Source of the DNA: Streptomyces sp. NBC_01408
GTDB taxonomy: Bacteria; Actinomycetota; Actinomycetes; Streptomycetales; Streptomycetaceae
NCBI RefSeq assembly: GCF_026340255.1
Contig: NZ_JAPEPJ010000001.1
Span: forward strand, 2,225,001-2,289,000
Length of the DNA stretch: 64,000 nucleotides
Reading direction: 5' to 3'
The position numbers and the translations under genes were made by a program. Shown here one piece after another: positions 25,887 through 35,557 of the stretch (positions within the stretch are counted from its first letter, which is position 1; the number at the start of each line of letters is the position of its first letter). Under the pieces are notes generated by a model. It ran no database searches and had not been told where the DNA came from. It saw only the letters and a program-made list of their open reading frames with translations.

Positions 25887-28800
25887 CTAAGGCCTCGGCG
25901 GCAGCTTCGGACGGCGCAGGTCCGGTACGTCCGTGTAGCCGGGCGGAATCGCGGCCGGGTCCTGTTCCAGCAGCTCCAGCGCCAGGTGCACGGCATCGTC
26001 CAGCCCCGGGTACCGCCCCTCCGCCCAGTCGAGGGGGGTGCGCAGGACCGCGAAGTCCGGTTCCACGCCGTGGTTCTCCACCGACCAGCCGTACTCCGGG
26101 AACCAGGCGGCGTTCATCGGCACCGTGATCACCGTGCCGTCGCCGAGGGTGTGCCGGCCGGTCATACCGACCACTCCGCCCCAGGTCCGCTGGCCCACCA
26201 CCGGACCCAGGCCCAGCAGCTTGAAGGCCGCGGTGATCATGTCACCGTCCGAGGAGGTCGCCTCGTCGGCCAGCGCCACGATCGGACCGCGGGGCGCGTT
26301 GGAGGCGTACGACACCGGCTGGGCGCCCCGCGTGAGGTCCCAGCCGAGGATGGAGCGGGTCAGCTTCTCCACCACCAGCTCGCTGATGTGGCCGCCCGCG
26401 TTGCCGCGTACGTCCACGAGCAGCGCGGGGCGCGACATCTCCATGCGCAGGTCGCGGTTGAACTGTGCCCAGCCCGAGCCGCCCATGTCGGGGATGTGGA
26501 GGTAGCCGCACCGGCCGCCGCTGATCTCCCGCACCACCTCGCGCCGTTTGGACACCCAGTCCTGGTAGCGCAGCGGCCGCTCGTCGATCAGCGGCACGAT
26601 GGCGACCCGGCGGGGCCGGCCCTCGCCCTCCGGGGGCTGGAAGGTCAGCTCCACCGTGGTCCCGCCCGCCGCCGACAGCAGCGGATAGGGCCCGGCCACC
26701 GGGTCCACCGGCCGCCCGTCCACGTGGGTGAGCACCGCGCCGTCCCGGATGCCGGTGCCGGCCAGCGGGGAGCGGGCCTTGGAGTCCGAGGACTCGCCGG
26801 GCAGGATCCGGCCGACCACCCACGTCCCGTCCTTGGGGTACAGGTTGGCGCCGAGCAGGCCGATCGCCCGCTGGTAGTGCGGGGGGCCTTCGTTGCGGCG
26901 TGCGGGGGAGACGTAGGCGTGCGAGGTGCCGAGCTCGCCGAGGACCTCGCGCATCAGGTCGGCGAACTCGTCGGGGGAGGCGACCCGTTCGACCAGGGGA
27001 CGGTACTGGCGCAGCACCCCGTCCCAGTCGATGCCGCACATCTTCGGCTCCCAGAAGTACGCGCGGATGATCCGCCCGGCCTCCTCGAAGGCCTGGCGCC
27101 ACTCGGCCGCCGGGTCCACCTCGTGCAGGATGCGCCGCAGGTCCAGGTAGACCGTCGAGTCGCTGTCGCCCGACTCGTTCGCCGGGACCGCCCGCAGGTC
27201 GCCGTCGTCGTTGATCACGAGCCGGGTGCCGTCACCGCTGGCTGCGAACCAGTCCAGCCCCGAGGCCAGTTCCGTCTTGCGGGCCTTGGTGAGGTCGAAG
27301 TGCTCCAGCGTGGGCTTGCCGCTGATGTCGTTCGGGTTGGCGAACGTCTCGCCGAGCGCGCCCGAGATCGGCCAGCGCAGCCACACCAGCCCGCCGCCGT
27401 GCACCGGGTGCAGGGCCGAGTACTTGGACGCGGTCACCGGGAAGGGGGTGACCCGGCTCTCCAGCCCCTCCACCTCCACGGTCACGGCGCCGCCTTCGCC
27501 GGTGTCGCCCGAGTCCCCTTCCACCGGGTCGAGTCCGCCCGCCGCGGGCCGCCCCTCGGCTGACAGCGCGAAGGGGGAGGGCGTCGCCGAGGACAGCGGC
27601 ACCAGGTACGGGCGGCAGCCCAGCGGGAAGGACAGGTCGCCGGTGTGCACGTCGTACACCGGGTCGAAACCGCGCCACGACAGGAAGGCGAGGTAGCGCC
27701 CGTCCCGGGTGAAGACCGGGCTCTCGTCCTCGAAGCGGCCGTTGGTGACGTCGATGACCGTGCGTCCGCCGGGGCCGGAGATCCGGGCCATCTTGATCTG
27801 CCGCAGCGAACGCCCGATGCCCGGATGCGACCAGGTCAGCCAGGCCCCGTCGGGGGAGAAGGCCAGGTCGGTGACGGGTCCGTTGATGGACCGGATCAGC
27901 TCGGTGACCGCGCCGTCGGACTCCTCGGTACCCGCGGCGGCAGCCGCTTTTTCGGACACAGTGACGAGCAGCAGCCGCCCGTCGTTGGAGGCGATGGCGA
28001 GCCGCTCCCCGTCGGGGTCCGAGAGCAGCTCGGTCACGCGCCCCAGCTCGCCCGAGGCCAGCCGGCGCGGCTCCCGTTCCCCGGAGGCCCGCGGGAGGTA
28101 GGCGATCTCGATCGCGTCCTCGCCCTCGGCGTCGGTGACGTAGGCGACCTGCCCGCCGCTGCCGAGCATCTCGGGCAGCCGCACGCGTACGCCCGGGGTG
28201 TCGGCGATGGTCCGGGCCGGCCCGTCGCGGTGGGTCAGCCAGTACAGGCTGCCGCGGACCACGACCGCGCTGGCCCGCCCGGTGGTGTCGACGGACAGCG
28301 AGTCGACGTGGCTGGCGGCCGGCACCTGGTACGTACGCCGGCCCGCGCGCGGTCCGCCCAGCCGGACCTGGAGCTTGCGCGGGGCGGCGCCAGGGGCCAG
28401 CGAGTCCACGAGCCAGATGTCCCCGGCGCACTGGTAGACGATCCGGGAGCCGTCGGTGGAGGCGTGCCGGGCGTAGAACTCGTCGTGGTCGGTGTGCCGG
28501 CGCAGATCGGTGCCGTCGGGCAGGCAGGAGTACAGATTGCCGATGCCCTCGTGGTCGGAGAGGAACGCGATCCTCCCGTCCACGAACATCGGGGCGTCGA
28601 GGTGCCCCTCGATGTCCTCCAGCAGCCGCTTGCCGTGCAGCCACAGCCGGCCGGTGGCGCCGCCGCGGTAGCGCTTCCAGGCGGCGGGCTCGTGCGGGGG
28701 CTTGCCGGTGAGCAGCAGGGTGCGCCGCTCGCCGTCGTCCCCGGCGTGCACCTGGATGTCGGAGACCGGCCCCCAGGGCAGGCGTCCGCCGGGGCTGCCG

Positions 28801-29201
28801 TCGGTGGGGAGGCTGTAGGCCCAGGCGAAGTAGGAGAAGGGCTGGCTGTGCGAGGAGACGGCGAGGATGTCGCTGTGGCCGTGCTCGTCGGGCGGGGTCC
28901 AGCCGCAGACGCGGGTGTCGGTGGCGCCCCAGTGGCTGAGCTGGCGGGCCGGGCCGCCGTCGACGGGGGCCAGGTGGATTTCGGGGTCGAGGCTGCGCCA
29001 AGTGGTGAAGGCGATGTGCCGGCCGTCGGGGGAGAAGCGCGGGTGGCTGACCCGGGTCCGGTCGACGGTGATCCGCCAGGCCCGGCCGGGTGTCTGTCCG
29101 TCGGGGACCAGCGGGGCGACCCACAGGTCGTCCTCGGTGGCGAAACACAGAAGGTCGTCGTGCAGGTGCGGGAACCGGAGGTACGCGACGTCGTGACTCA
29201 C
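25887..29201 (-). CDS. Tricorn-like S41 protease
   Basis: The 1104-residue protein follows the Tricorn protease order: two beta-propeller halves, a PDZ domain (GTGIRDGAVLTHVDGRPV) and an S41 catalytic core. His761 in GTSHAYVSP and the serines in DEATSSDGD (around residue 984) match the catalytic residues. There is no signal peptide, so it should be cytosolic and degrade peptides released by the proteasome or other proteases. The repeated FSPDG and FTRDG motifs mark propeller blades. It is divergent from a TetR gene and may share its operator. Confidence 0.92.
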   Translation of the reverse strand: MSHDVAYLRFPHLHDDLLCFATEDDLWVAPLVPDGQTPGRAWRITVDRTRVSHPRFSPDGRHIAFTTWRSLDPEIHLAPVDGGPARQLSHWGATDTRVCGWTPPDEHGHSDILAVSSHSQPFSYFAWAYSLPTDGSPGGRLPWGPVSDIQVHAGDDGERRTLLLTGKPPHEPAAWKRYRGGATGRLWLHGKRLLEDIEGHLDAPMFVDGRIAFLSDHEGIGNLYSCLPDGTDLRRHTDHDEFYARHASTDGSRIVYQCAGDIWLVDSLAPGAAPRKLQVRLGGPRAGRRTYQVPAASHVDSLSVDTTGRASAVVVRGSLYWLTHRDGPARTIADTPGVRVRLPEMLGSGGQVAYVTDAEGEDAIEIAYLPRASGEREPRRLASGELGRVTELLSDPDGERLAIASNDGRLLLVTVSEKAAAAAGTEESDGAVTELIRSINGPVTDLAFSPDGAWLTWSHPGIGRSLRQIKMARISGPGGRTVIDVTNGRFEDESPVFTRDGRYLAFLSWRGFDPVYDVHTGDLSFPLGCRPYLVPLSSATPSPFALSAEGRPAAGGLDPVEGDSGDTGEGGAVTVEVEGLESRVTPFPVTASKYSALHPVHGGGLVWLRWPISGALGETFANPNDISGKPTLEHFDLTKARKTELASGLDWFAASGDGTRLVINDDGDLRAVPANESGDSDSTVYLDLRRILHEVDPAAEWRQAFEEAGRIIRAYFWEPKMCGIDWDGVLRQYRPLVERVASPDEFADLMREVLGELGTSHAYVSPARRNEGPPHYQRAIGLLGANLYPKDGTWVVGRILPGESSDSKARSPLAGTGIRDGAVLTHVDGRPVDPVAGPYPLLSAAGGTTVELTFQPPEGEGRPRRVAIVPLIDERPLRYQDWVSKRREVVREISGGRCGYLHIPDMGGSGWAQFNRDLRMEMSRPALLVDVRGNAGGHISELVVEKLTRSILGWDLTRGAQPVSYASNAPRGPIVALADEATSSDGDMITAAFKLLGLGPVVGQRTWGGVVGMTGRHTLGDGTVITVPMNAAWFPEYGWSVENHGVEPDFAVLRTPLDWAEGRYPGLDDAVHLALELLEQDPAAIPPGYTDVPDLRRPKLPPRP

Positions 29202-29268
29202 CCCCCAATGCTTTCCGCGCGGGAGGGGCCTGGCAACTCGTACAGGTGATCCATGCCACGGTCCGAAG

Positions 29269-29286
29269 CGAAACGGAACGGTTTCG
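29269..29286. promoter_or_regulatory. Candidate TetR operator
   Basis: CGAAAC and GTTTCG form an inverted repeat around a GGAACG spacer. Further partial CGTTTCG copies occur at about 29285-29292 and 29333-29339. The site lies between the Tricorn-like gene and the TetR gene, about 85 bases upstream of the latter's start. Confidence 0.5.
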
Positions 29287-29370
29287 TTTCGTTGGGCGCG
29301 GGGGTATCGTCATAGGGGTACGGAACACATTCGTTTCGATAAGAAGCGCGTTCGGACGGGAGGAGCGGCG

Positions 29371-29961
29371 ATGACCGAAGCGATGGCGGCTCGGCGCAGC
29401 CGGATCACCCCCGAACGGCAGGCCGAACTGCACGAGGCGGTCCTCGACCTCCTGCGTGACGTCGGCTACGAGGCGTTGACCATGGACGCGATCGCCGCCC
29501 GTACGAAGTCCAGCAAGGCCACCCTCTACCGCCAGTGGGGGAGCAAGCCGGAGCTGGTCGCCAAAGCCCTGCGATGCACGCAGCCGGTCTCGCTGCGGGA
29601 GATCGACACGGGCAGCCTGCGCGGGGACTTCGCGCGCATGGTGGAGCACTCCGACGACGCCCAGATGGCCAAGGACACCGCGCTGATGCGGGGTCTGGCC
29701 CACGCGGTCCACGAGAGCCCGGAGCTCCACAAGGCGCTGCGGGACCTGCTGGTCGACCCGGAGATCACCGGTTTGCAGGTGATGCTCCAACGTGCGGTGG
29801 ACCGGGGTGAGATCGCCCCGGACTGTCCGGCCCTGGACTTCGTGCCGCACATGCTCATCGGGGCGTTCATCGCGCTCCCGCTGATCGAGGACCGTCCGGT
29901 GGACCGGACCTTCCTCGGTGACTTCATCGACGCCGTGGTCTTCCCCGCCCTCGGCGTCTGA
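29371..29961 (+). CDS. TetR-family regulator
   Basis: The 196-residue protein has a TetR helix-turn-helix (EALTMDAIAARTKSSKATLY with QWGSK) and a C-terminal ligand-binding domain of the type that often controls efflux pumps. An MMPL transporter gene follows after 122 bases. I infer repression of itself and the transporter through the CGAAAC...GTTTCG site. Confidence 0.92.
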   Translation: MTEAMAARRSRITPERQAELHEAVLDLLRDVGYEALTMDAIAARTKSSKATLYRQWGSKPELVAKALRCTQPVSLREIDTGSLRGDFARMVEHSDDAQMAKDTALMRGLAHAVHESPELHKALRDLLVDPEITGLQVMLQRAVDRGEIAPDCPALDFVPHMLIGAFIALPLIEDRPVDRTFLGDFIDAVVFPALGV

Positions 29962-30083
29962 TCCGCCCGTCCCCATATTTCGTTCCTGCTGCTCCTGACA
30001 CGCCGCTCTCGTCGTCGGGCCGGCTTTCCACGCCCTGATCCGCACCGGATCCATCCCACGACCTGAACGGGAGAACCACCGAC

Positions 30084-32303
30084 GTGGCCACCTTCCTCTA
30101 CCGCCTCGGCAGAGGCGCCTTCCGGCGCCGCCGCCTCGTCGCCCTCATCTGGGTGGCGCTGCTGTTCGTCGCCGGCTTCGGCGCGGCATCGGCGTCCGCC
30201 CCCACCTCCGGCTCGTTCTCGATACCCGGCACGGAGGCCCAGAAGGCCTTCGACCTGCTGGACAAGAAGTTCCCGGGGATGGCCGCCGACGGCGCCACCG
30301 CCCGCATCGTCATCAAGGCCCCGGCCGGGGCCAAGGTCACCGACCCGGGCACCAAGACCCAGGTCGAGAAGATCGTCGAAGACCTGAAGTCCGGGCCGGG
30401 CAAGGACCAGATCTCCTCGGTCGCCGACCCGTACCAGGCGCAGGCCGTGAGCCAGGACGGCTCCACCGCCTTCATCAGCACCAAGTACAAGGTCAGCGGC
30501 ATGGAGCTGACCGACCAGACCCGCGAGGCGCTGAAGGACTCCGGCAAGGAGGCCCAGGCCCAGGGGCTGACCGTCGAGATCGGCGGCGACGCGCTGATGG
30601 CGGCCCCCGAGACCGGCTCCGGCGAGATCATCGGCATCCTGGTCGCCGCGATCGTCCTCGTCATCACCTTCGGTTCGCTGATCGCGGCCGGTCTGCCGCT
30701 GCTGACCGCCGTGATCGGCGTGGGCATCGGCGTCTCCTCCATCACCGCGCTCGCCAACGTGCTGGACCTCGGCAACACCACCGCCACCCTCGCGACGATG
30801 ATCGGCCTCGCGGTCGGCATCGACTACGCCCTCTTCATCGTCTCCCGCTACCGCGCGGAGCTCGCCGAGGGCCGCGAACGGGAGGAGGCTGCGGGCCGGG
30901 CCGCCGGAACCGCCGGCTCCGCCGTCGTGTTCGCGGGTCTGACCGTGGTCATCGCCCTCGTGGGCCTGGCCGTCGTCAACATCCCGATGCTGACCAAGAT
31001 GGGCGTCGCAGCCGCCGGAACCGTGGTCATCGCGGTCCTGGTCGCCCTCACGCTGGTCCCGGCCATCCTCGGCTTCGCGGGCAGGAAGGTCCTGCCGGCC
31101 GGCGAGAAGAGCAAGCTGTTCGGCAAGGGCAAGGGCAAGGGCAAGGGCGAGACGGCCGGTACGGAGCAGAAGGCCAACGGCGGCACCCGCTGGGCCCGCT
31201 TCGTCCTGCGCCGCCCGGTCATGGTCCTGCTGGCCGGTGTGATCGGCCTCGGCGTCATCGCCATCCCGGCGAGCAAGCTGGAGATGGGCCTGCCGGACGA
31301 CGGCGCCCAGCCGGTCTCCACCACCCAGCGCCAGGCGTACGACATGCTGTCCGACGGCTTCGGCCCCGGCTTCAACGGCCCGCTGATGGTGGTCGTGGAC
31401 GGGGACAAGGCCCTGGCCGACCGGACGGTCGACCGGATCAAGGGCCTGGACGGCGTGGCCGCGGTCATGCCGCCCATGCCCAACGAGGCCGGCGACGCCG
31501 CGATGATCAGCGTCATCCCGAAGGACCGCCCGTCCTCCGCCCAGACCGAGGACCTGGTCCACACGATCCGCGACGGCAGCGGGGGCGACGTCATGGTCAC
31601 CGGCGCCACCGCGATGAACATCGACTTCTCGCAGAAGATGAACGACGCGCTGCTGCCCTACCTGGCGCTCGTGGTCGGCCTCGCCTTCCTGCTGCTGATG
31701 CTGGTGTTCCGCTCGATCCTGGTCCCGCTCAAGGCGGCCCTCGGCTTCCTGCTCTCGGTAGTCGCCGCCCTCGGCGCGGTCGTCGCGGTCTTCCAGTGGG
31801 GCTGGCTCGGCTCGGTCTTCGGGGTGGAGCAGACCGGCCCGATCATGTCCATGATGCCGATCTTCATGGTGGGCGTGGTCTTCGGTCTGGCCATGGACTA
31901 CGAGGTCTTCCTCGTCACCCGGATGCGGGAGGCGTACGTCCACGGCGAGCGCCCGGGCCAGGCCGTCGTGACCGGCTTCCAGTACAGCGCACGGGTGGTC
32001 GTGGCCGCCGCCGTCATCATGATCGCGGTGTTCGGGGGCTTCATGGGAGCCAGTGACCAGATGGTCAAGATGATCGGCTTCGGTCTGGCCGTCGCCGTCT
32101 TCTTCGACGCCTTCGTGGTCCGCATGGCCATCGTCCCGGCGGTGCTCGCGCTCCTCGGGCACAAGGCCTGGTGGCTGCCGAAGTGGCTGGACCGGCTGCT
32201 GCCGAACGTGGACGTGGAGGGCGAGAGCCTGCGCCGCCACCTCGAGGACGGCACCGGCTCCTCCGACGGCCCGGACAAGGACCGCGAGCTGGTCAACGCC
32301 TGA
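30084..32303 (+). CDS. MMPL/RND-type membrane transporter
   Basis: The 739-residue protein starts at GTG 30084. It has the MMPL layout: one membrane segment, a large outside loop (residues about 40-175), five segments, a basic cytosolic Lys-Gly linker (GKGKGKGKG), then the same pattern again. GIDYALFIVSRYR and GLAMDYEVFLVTRMRE are the paired proton-relay motifs of this family. Substrates in Streptomyces are lipids or hydrophobic drugs. The TetR gene before it is the likely local regulator. Confidence 0.92.
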   Translation: MATFLYRLGRGAFRRRRLVALIWVALLFVAGFGAASASAPTSGSFSIPGTEAQKAFDLLDKKFPGMAADGATARIVIKAPAGAKVTDPGTKTQVEKIVEDLKSGPGKDQISSVADPYQAQAVSQDGSTAFISTKYKVSGMELTDQTREALKDSGKEAQAQGLTVEIGGDALMAAPETGSGEIIGILVAAIVLVITFGSLIAAGLPLLTAVIGVGIGVSSITALANVLDLGNTTATLATMIGLAVGIDYALFIVSRYRAELAEGREREEAAGRAAGTAGSAVVFAGLTVVIALVGLAVVNIPMLTKMGVAAAGTVVIAVLVALTLVPAILGFAGRKVLPAGEKSKLFGKGKGKGKGETAGTEQKANGGTRWARFVLRRPVMVLLAGVIGLGVIAIPASKLEMGLPDDGAQPVSTTQRQAYDMLSDGFGPGFNGPLMVVVDGDKALADRTVDRIKGLDGVAAVMPPMPNEAGDAAMISVIPKDRPSSAQTEDLVHTIRDGSGGDVMVTGATAMNIDFSQKMNDALLPYLALVVGLAFLLLMLVFRSILVPLKAALGFLLSVVAALGAVVAVFQWGWLGSVFGVEQTGPIMSMMPIFMVGVVFGLAMDYEVFLVTRMREAYVHGERPGQAVVTGFQYSARVVVAAAVIMIAVFGGFMGASDQMVKMIGFGLAVAVFFDAFVVRMAIVPAVLALLGHKAWWLPKWLDRLLPNVDVEGESLRRHLEDGTGSSDGPDKDRELVNA

Positions 32304-32322
32304 CCTTGCTCCGTACGGCTGA

Positions 32323-32373
32323 CGACCCCGGCCCCGTACCGCCTGATCCTCAGGTGGTACGGGGCCGGGGTCG
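32323..32373. terminator. Long bidirectional terminator
   Basis: A 24-bp stem, CGACCCCGGCCCCGTACC... (32323-32346) against 32350-32373, with one G-U pair and a three-base loop. It lies between the convergent MMPL and SsgA-like genes. Confidence 0.85.
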
Positions 32374-32379
32374 TTGCGC

Positions 32380-32784
32380 CTATCGGGTGGCGGCGGGGGC
32401 GTACGTACGGCGCAGGAAGCGGCGCAGGGCGGCGATGTCGAACTGGATCACGGCGACCCCGTCAGGGGAGTGGAACTCGACGACCGCCTGCACGCGGCCG
32501 CACGGCCAGACGCGGACGTCCCCGGTGCCGGTCGGGGCCAGCAGGCCCGCCTCCAGCAGGGCGAGGGGGAAGACCCACTCGTTGTCGGTGCCCTCGGGGG
32601 ACAGGTCGGCGGGGAAGACGATCCGTACGGCCAGCGGCTCGGCGGGGACGAAGCGAAGGACGACCGGAATCTTCCGGTAGAGCGGGTCGTCGGTGATCAC
32701 GCGCGCGCTCACGCGTTCCTCGATGAGAGCGACCGTCGCGGTGGCGGTCCGGGTGGCAGGGGGATTCTCGGCGGTCGCTGACAT
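32380..32784 (-). CDS. ssgE: SsgA-like sporulation protein (SsgE-like)
   Basis: ATG 32784 has AGGAG at proper spacing and gives 134 residues. The SALP family pattern is clear: IPVVLRFVPAEPLAVRIVF, EWVFPLALLEAGLL, then TGTGDVRVWPCG and the terminal LRRFLRRTY. SALPs direct septum and cell-wall events during sporulation and are specific to sporulating actinomycetes. The proximity to a PBP gene, as I recall for S. coelicolor ssgE, favours SsgE, but the paralogue assignment is from memory. Confidence 0.8.
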   Translation of the reverse strand: MSATAENPPATRTATATVALIEERVSARVITDDPLYRKIPVVLRFVPAEPLAVRIVFPADLSPEGTDNEWVFPLALLEAGLLAPTGTGDVRVWPCGRVQAVVEFHSPDGVAVIQFDIAALRRFLRRTYAPAATR

Positions 32785-32884
32785 CGACACGACTCCTCGA
32801 AATCGGAACCTTTGACTCCGTTTGTCCGTCCAGCCTCGCACATTCCGACGAAACCGCGCGGCTCTATTTGTGACGTGAGCGCTC

Positions 32885-32901
32885 TTGCCAACGGTTTGCA
32901 A
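32885..32901. promoter_or_regulatory. Candidate Nur box (nickel-responsive)
   Basis: TTGCCA-ACGGT-TTGCAA matches the Streptomyces Nur consensus tTGCaa-N5-ttGCAA at all but one emphasised position. It lies 52 bases before the CbiM/NikM-type gene, whose product is a nickel/cobalt uptake component. Confidence 0.65.
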
Positions 32902-32953
32902 GTGGGCACTATTCTTGAACGGCTAAAGACTGCATAAGAAGCGGAGCCACTCC

Positions 32954-34006
32954 ATGCACGTGCCCGACGGATTCATCAACGCACCCGTCTCGGTGGCCGC
33001 CGGAGTGGCGGCCGCCGCCGCGGTGGCCGTCAGCCTCCGCGGCGCCCGCCGGGAGCTGGACGAGCGCACCGCGCCGCTCGCCGGCCTCGTCGCCGCCTTC
33101 ATCTTCGCCGTCCAGATGCTGAACTTCCCGGTCGCCGCCGGCACCAGCGGCCACCTGCTCGGCGGGGCGCTCGCCGCCATACTCGTCGGCCCCTACACGG
33201 GTGTGCTGTGCGTGTCCGTGGTCCTCCTCATGCAGGGCATCCTCTTCGCCGACGGCGGCCTGACCGCCCTCGGCGTCAACATCACCGTCATGGGCGTCGT
33301 CACCGTGGTCGTGGCCTACGCCCTCTTCCGCGGGCTGCTCAAGGTGCTGCCGCGCACCCGCCGCTCCGTGACCGGCGCCGCCTTCGCCGGAGCCCTGATC
33401 TCGGTACCGGCCTCGGCCACCGCCTTCACCCTCCTCTACGCCGTCGGCGGGACCACCGACGTGGCCACCGGCAAGGTGCTCACGGCCATGGTCGGCGTGC
33501 ACGTGCTCATCGGTATCGGCGAGGCCGCCATCACCGCCGCCACCGTGGGCGCCGTGATCGCCGTCCGGCCCGACCTCGTCCACGGGGCCCGCGGGCTGAC
33601 CGCGCCGCTGAAGCTGCGCGTCGGCGGAGAGCTCGTCGACGCCCCCGCCACCGCCCCTGAGCCGGTCGCTGCCCGGTCCACCGGCAAGGTCTGGGCCACC
33701 GGCCTGATCGCCGCCCTCGCCCTCGCCGGGATCGTCTCCTCCTTCGCCTCGGGCAGCCCCGACGGCCTGGAGAAGGTCGCCGCCGACCAGGGCATCGACG
33801 CCAAGGCCGACGAGTACACGCACGCCACCGCCGACTCGCCGCTCGCCGACTACGCGATCAAGGACGTCGCGAACGAGAGCCTCTCCGTCGGCCTCGCGGG
33901 CGTCATCGGCGTCGGCGCGACCGTGGCCGTCGGCTCCGGAGTCTTCTGGGTGGTGCGCCGCCGCCGTACCGAAGAGCCCGCCGCGGCCGAGCCCTCGGCG
34001 GTCTGA
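32954..34006 (+). CDS. Nickel/cobalt ECF transporter substrate component (NikMN/CbiMN-like)
   Basis: The protein begins with MHVPDG, the metal-binding N-terminus of CbiM/NikM, followed by about seven membrane segments. Residues about 238-350 form the fused N component, with an outside loop (SSFASGSPDGLEKVAADQGI) and a final membrane segment. The M and N domains are thus one chain, as in NikMN types. The genes for the T and A components follow. The Nur-type box upstream points to nickel as the regulated metal. Confidence 0.92.
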   Translation: MHVPDGFINAPVSVAAGVAAAAAVAVSLRGARRELDERTAPLAGLVAAFIFAVQMLNFPVAAGTSGHLLGGALAAILVGPYTGVLCVSVVLLMQGILFADGGLTALGVNITVMGVVTVVVAYALFRGLLKVLPRTRRSVTGAAFAGALISVPASATAFTLLYAVGGTTDVATGKVLTAMVGVHVLIGIGEAAITAATVGAVIAVRPDLVHGARGLTAPLKLRVGGELVDAPATAPEPVAARSTGKVWATGLIAALALAGIVSSFASGSPDGLEKVAADQGIDAKADEYTHATADSPLADYAIKDVANESLSVGLAGVIGVGATVAVGSGVFWVVRRRRTEEPAAAEPSAV

Positions 34007-34007
34007 C

Positions 34008-34769
34008 ATGGGCGCGGGCCACGCCCACCGTCTCTACCGGCCCGGTAACTCACCGGTCCACGCACTGCCGCCGCACTGCAAGCTCGCCGCGACCTTCGCG
34101 TTCGTGGTGGTCGTCGTGTCCACACCGCGCGAGGCGGTGTGGGCCTTCGGCCTGTACGCCCTCCTCATCGGCGGGGTCGCGGCCGTGGCCCGGATCCCGG
34201 CCGGCTTCCTGCTGAAGCGGCTGCTGATCGAGGTCCCGTTCGTGGCCTTCGCCGTCCTGATGCCCTTCGTGGCCGAGGGCGAGCGGGTGGATGTACTCGG
34301 GGTCCCTCTCAGCGTCTCGGGTCTGTGGGGCGCCTGGAACGTGCTGGCCAAGGGCACCCTCGGCGTGGCCGCGTCCGTCCTGCTCGCCTCCACCACCGAA
34401 CTGCGGGCACTGCTGCTGGGGCTCCAGCGGCTGAAACTGCCGCCGCTGCTCGTACAGATCGCCACCTTCATGATCCGCTACGGGGACGTGATCACCGATG
34501 AGCTGCGCCGGATGTCCATCGCCCGCCGCTCGCGCGGGTTCGAAGCCCGCGGCATCCGGCACTGGGGGGTGCTGGCCAAGACGGCAGGCGCGCTGTTCAT
34601 CCGCTCCTACGAGCGGGGCGAGCGCGTCTACCTCGCGATGGTCAGCCGCGGCTACGCCGGCTCGATGCCGGTGATCGACGACGTAGCGGCCACGCGCGGC
34701 CAGTGGGCCTACGCGGCCGTGCTCCCGGTGACGGCGCTCGCCGTCTGTCTGATCGGATGGACCCTGTGA
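34008..34769 (+). CDS. ECF transporter transmembrane protein (CbiQ/NikQ-like)
   Basis: The 253-residue membrane protein starts two bases after the M/N gene stop. It has four to five hydrophobic segments and the cytosolic coupling helices with the Ala-Arg-Gly motifs SRGF and SRGY, which dock the ATPase in ECF T components. It overlaps the ATPase gene by four bases (GTGA). Confidence 0.9.
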   Translation: MGAGHAHRLYRPGNSPVHALPPHCKLAATFAFVVVVVSTPREAVWAFGLYALLIGGVAAVARIPAGFLLKRLLIEVPFVAFAVLMPFVAEGERVDVLGVPLSVSGLWGAWNVLAKGTLGVAASVLLASTTELRALLLGLQRLKLPPLLVQIATFMIRYGDVITDELRRMSIARRSRGFEARGIRHWGVLAKTAGALFIRSYERGERVYLAMVSRGYAGSMPVIDDVAATRGQWAYAAVLPVTALAVCLIGWTL

Positions 34770-35557
34770 CCACGCCTTCCGCCACCCCGCCCGCGGCGCC
34801 GGCCCCCTCCCTGGAGGTCTCCGGCCTCGCCTACGCCTACCCCGACGGCCACCAGGCCCTCTTCGGCGTCGACCTGACCGTCGGGCACGGCGAGCGGGTC
34901 GCCCTGCTCGGCCCCAACGGCGCCGGGAAGACCACCCTGGTGCTGCACCTCAACGGCATCCTGACCGGTGGGGTCGGCTCCGTGACCGTGGCCGGGCTGC
35001 CGGTGGCGAAGCGGAACCTCGCCGAGATCAGGCGCCGGGTCGGGATCGTCTTCCAGGACCCCGACGACCAGCTGTTCATGCCGACCGTGCGGGAGGACGT
35101 CGCCTTCGGCCCGGCGGCGGCCGGAATGCGCGGCGCCGAGCTGGAGGAGCGGGTCCGGGACGCCCTGGAGCAGGTCGGCATGGCGGACTTCGCCGACCGG
35201 CCGCCGCACCACCTGTCCTTCGGCCAGCGCCGCCGGGTCGCGGTGGCCACCGTCCTGGCCATGCGGCCCGAGATCCTCGTCCTCGACGAGCCCTCGTCCA
35301 ATCTGGACCCGGCCTCGCGCCGCGAGCTCGCGGACATCCTGCGCTCCCTGGACGTGACCGTCCTGATGGTCACGCACGACCTCCCGTACGCGCTGGAGCT
35401 CTGCCCGCGGGCCGTGGTCCTCAGCCAGGGGGTCATCGCGGCGGACGGACGCACGCAGGCGCTCCTGTGCGACGAGGAGCTGATGCGGGCCCACCGCCTG
35501 GAGCTCCCCTTCGGCTTCGACCCCCGCATTCCCCTTTTGACGCGCCCCTCGCACTGA
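34766..35557 (+). CDS. ECF transporter ATPase (CbiO/NikO-like)
   Basis: GTG 34766 overlaps the preceding stop; ATG 34757 is an alternative three codons upstream. The 263-residue ATPase has Walker A GPNGAGKTT, the Q-loop in FQDPDDQLF, the typical ECF signature LSFGQRRRVAVATVLAM and Walker B LVLDEPSSNLD. It energises the nickel/cobalt transporter. Confidence 0.93.
   Translation: MTTPSATPPAAPAPSLEVSGLAYAYPDGHQALFGVDLTVGHGERVALLGPNGAGKTTLVLHLNGILTGGVGSVTVAGLPVAKRNLAEIRRRVGIVFQDPDDQLFMPTVREDVAFGPAAAGMRGAELEERVRDALEQVGMADFADRPPHHLSFGQRRRVAVATVLAMRPEILVLDEPSSNLDPASRRELADILRSLDVTVLMVTHDLPYALELCPRAVVLSQGVIAADGRTQALLCDEELMRAHRLELPFGFDPRIPLLTRPSH

Noticed and set aside
29526..32240. Long minus-strand open frame opposite the TetR and MMPL genes
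   Set aside because: The Asp/His/Gly-rich composition is typical of antisense translation of a high-GC membrane protein.
32785..32953. Cobalamin riboswitch upstream of the CbiM/NikM-like gene
   Set aside because: The region is too short and lacks the B12-box; the Nur-type palindrome explains regulation better.
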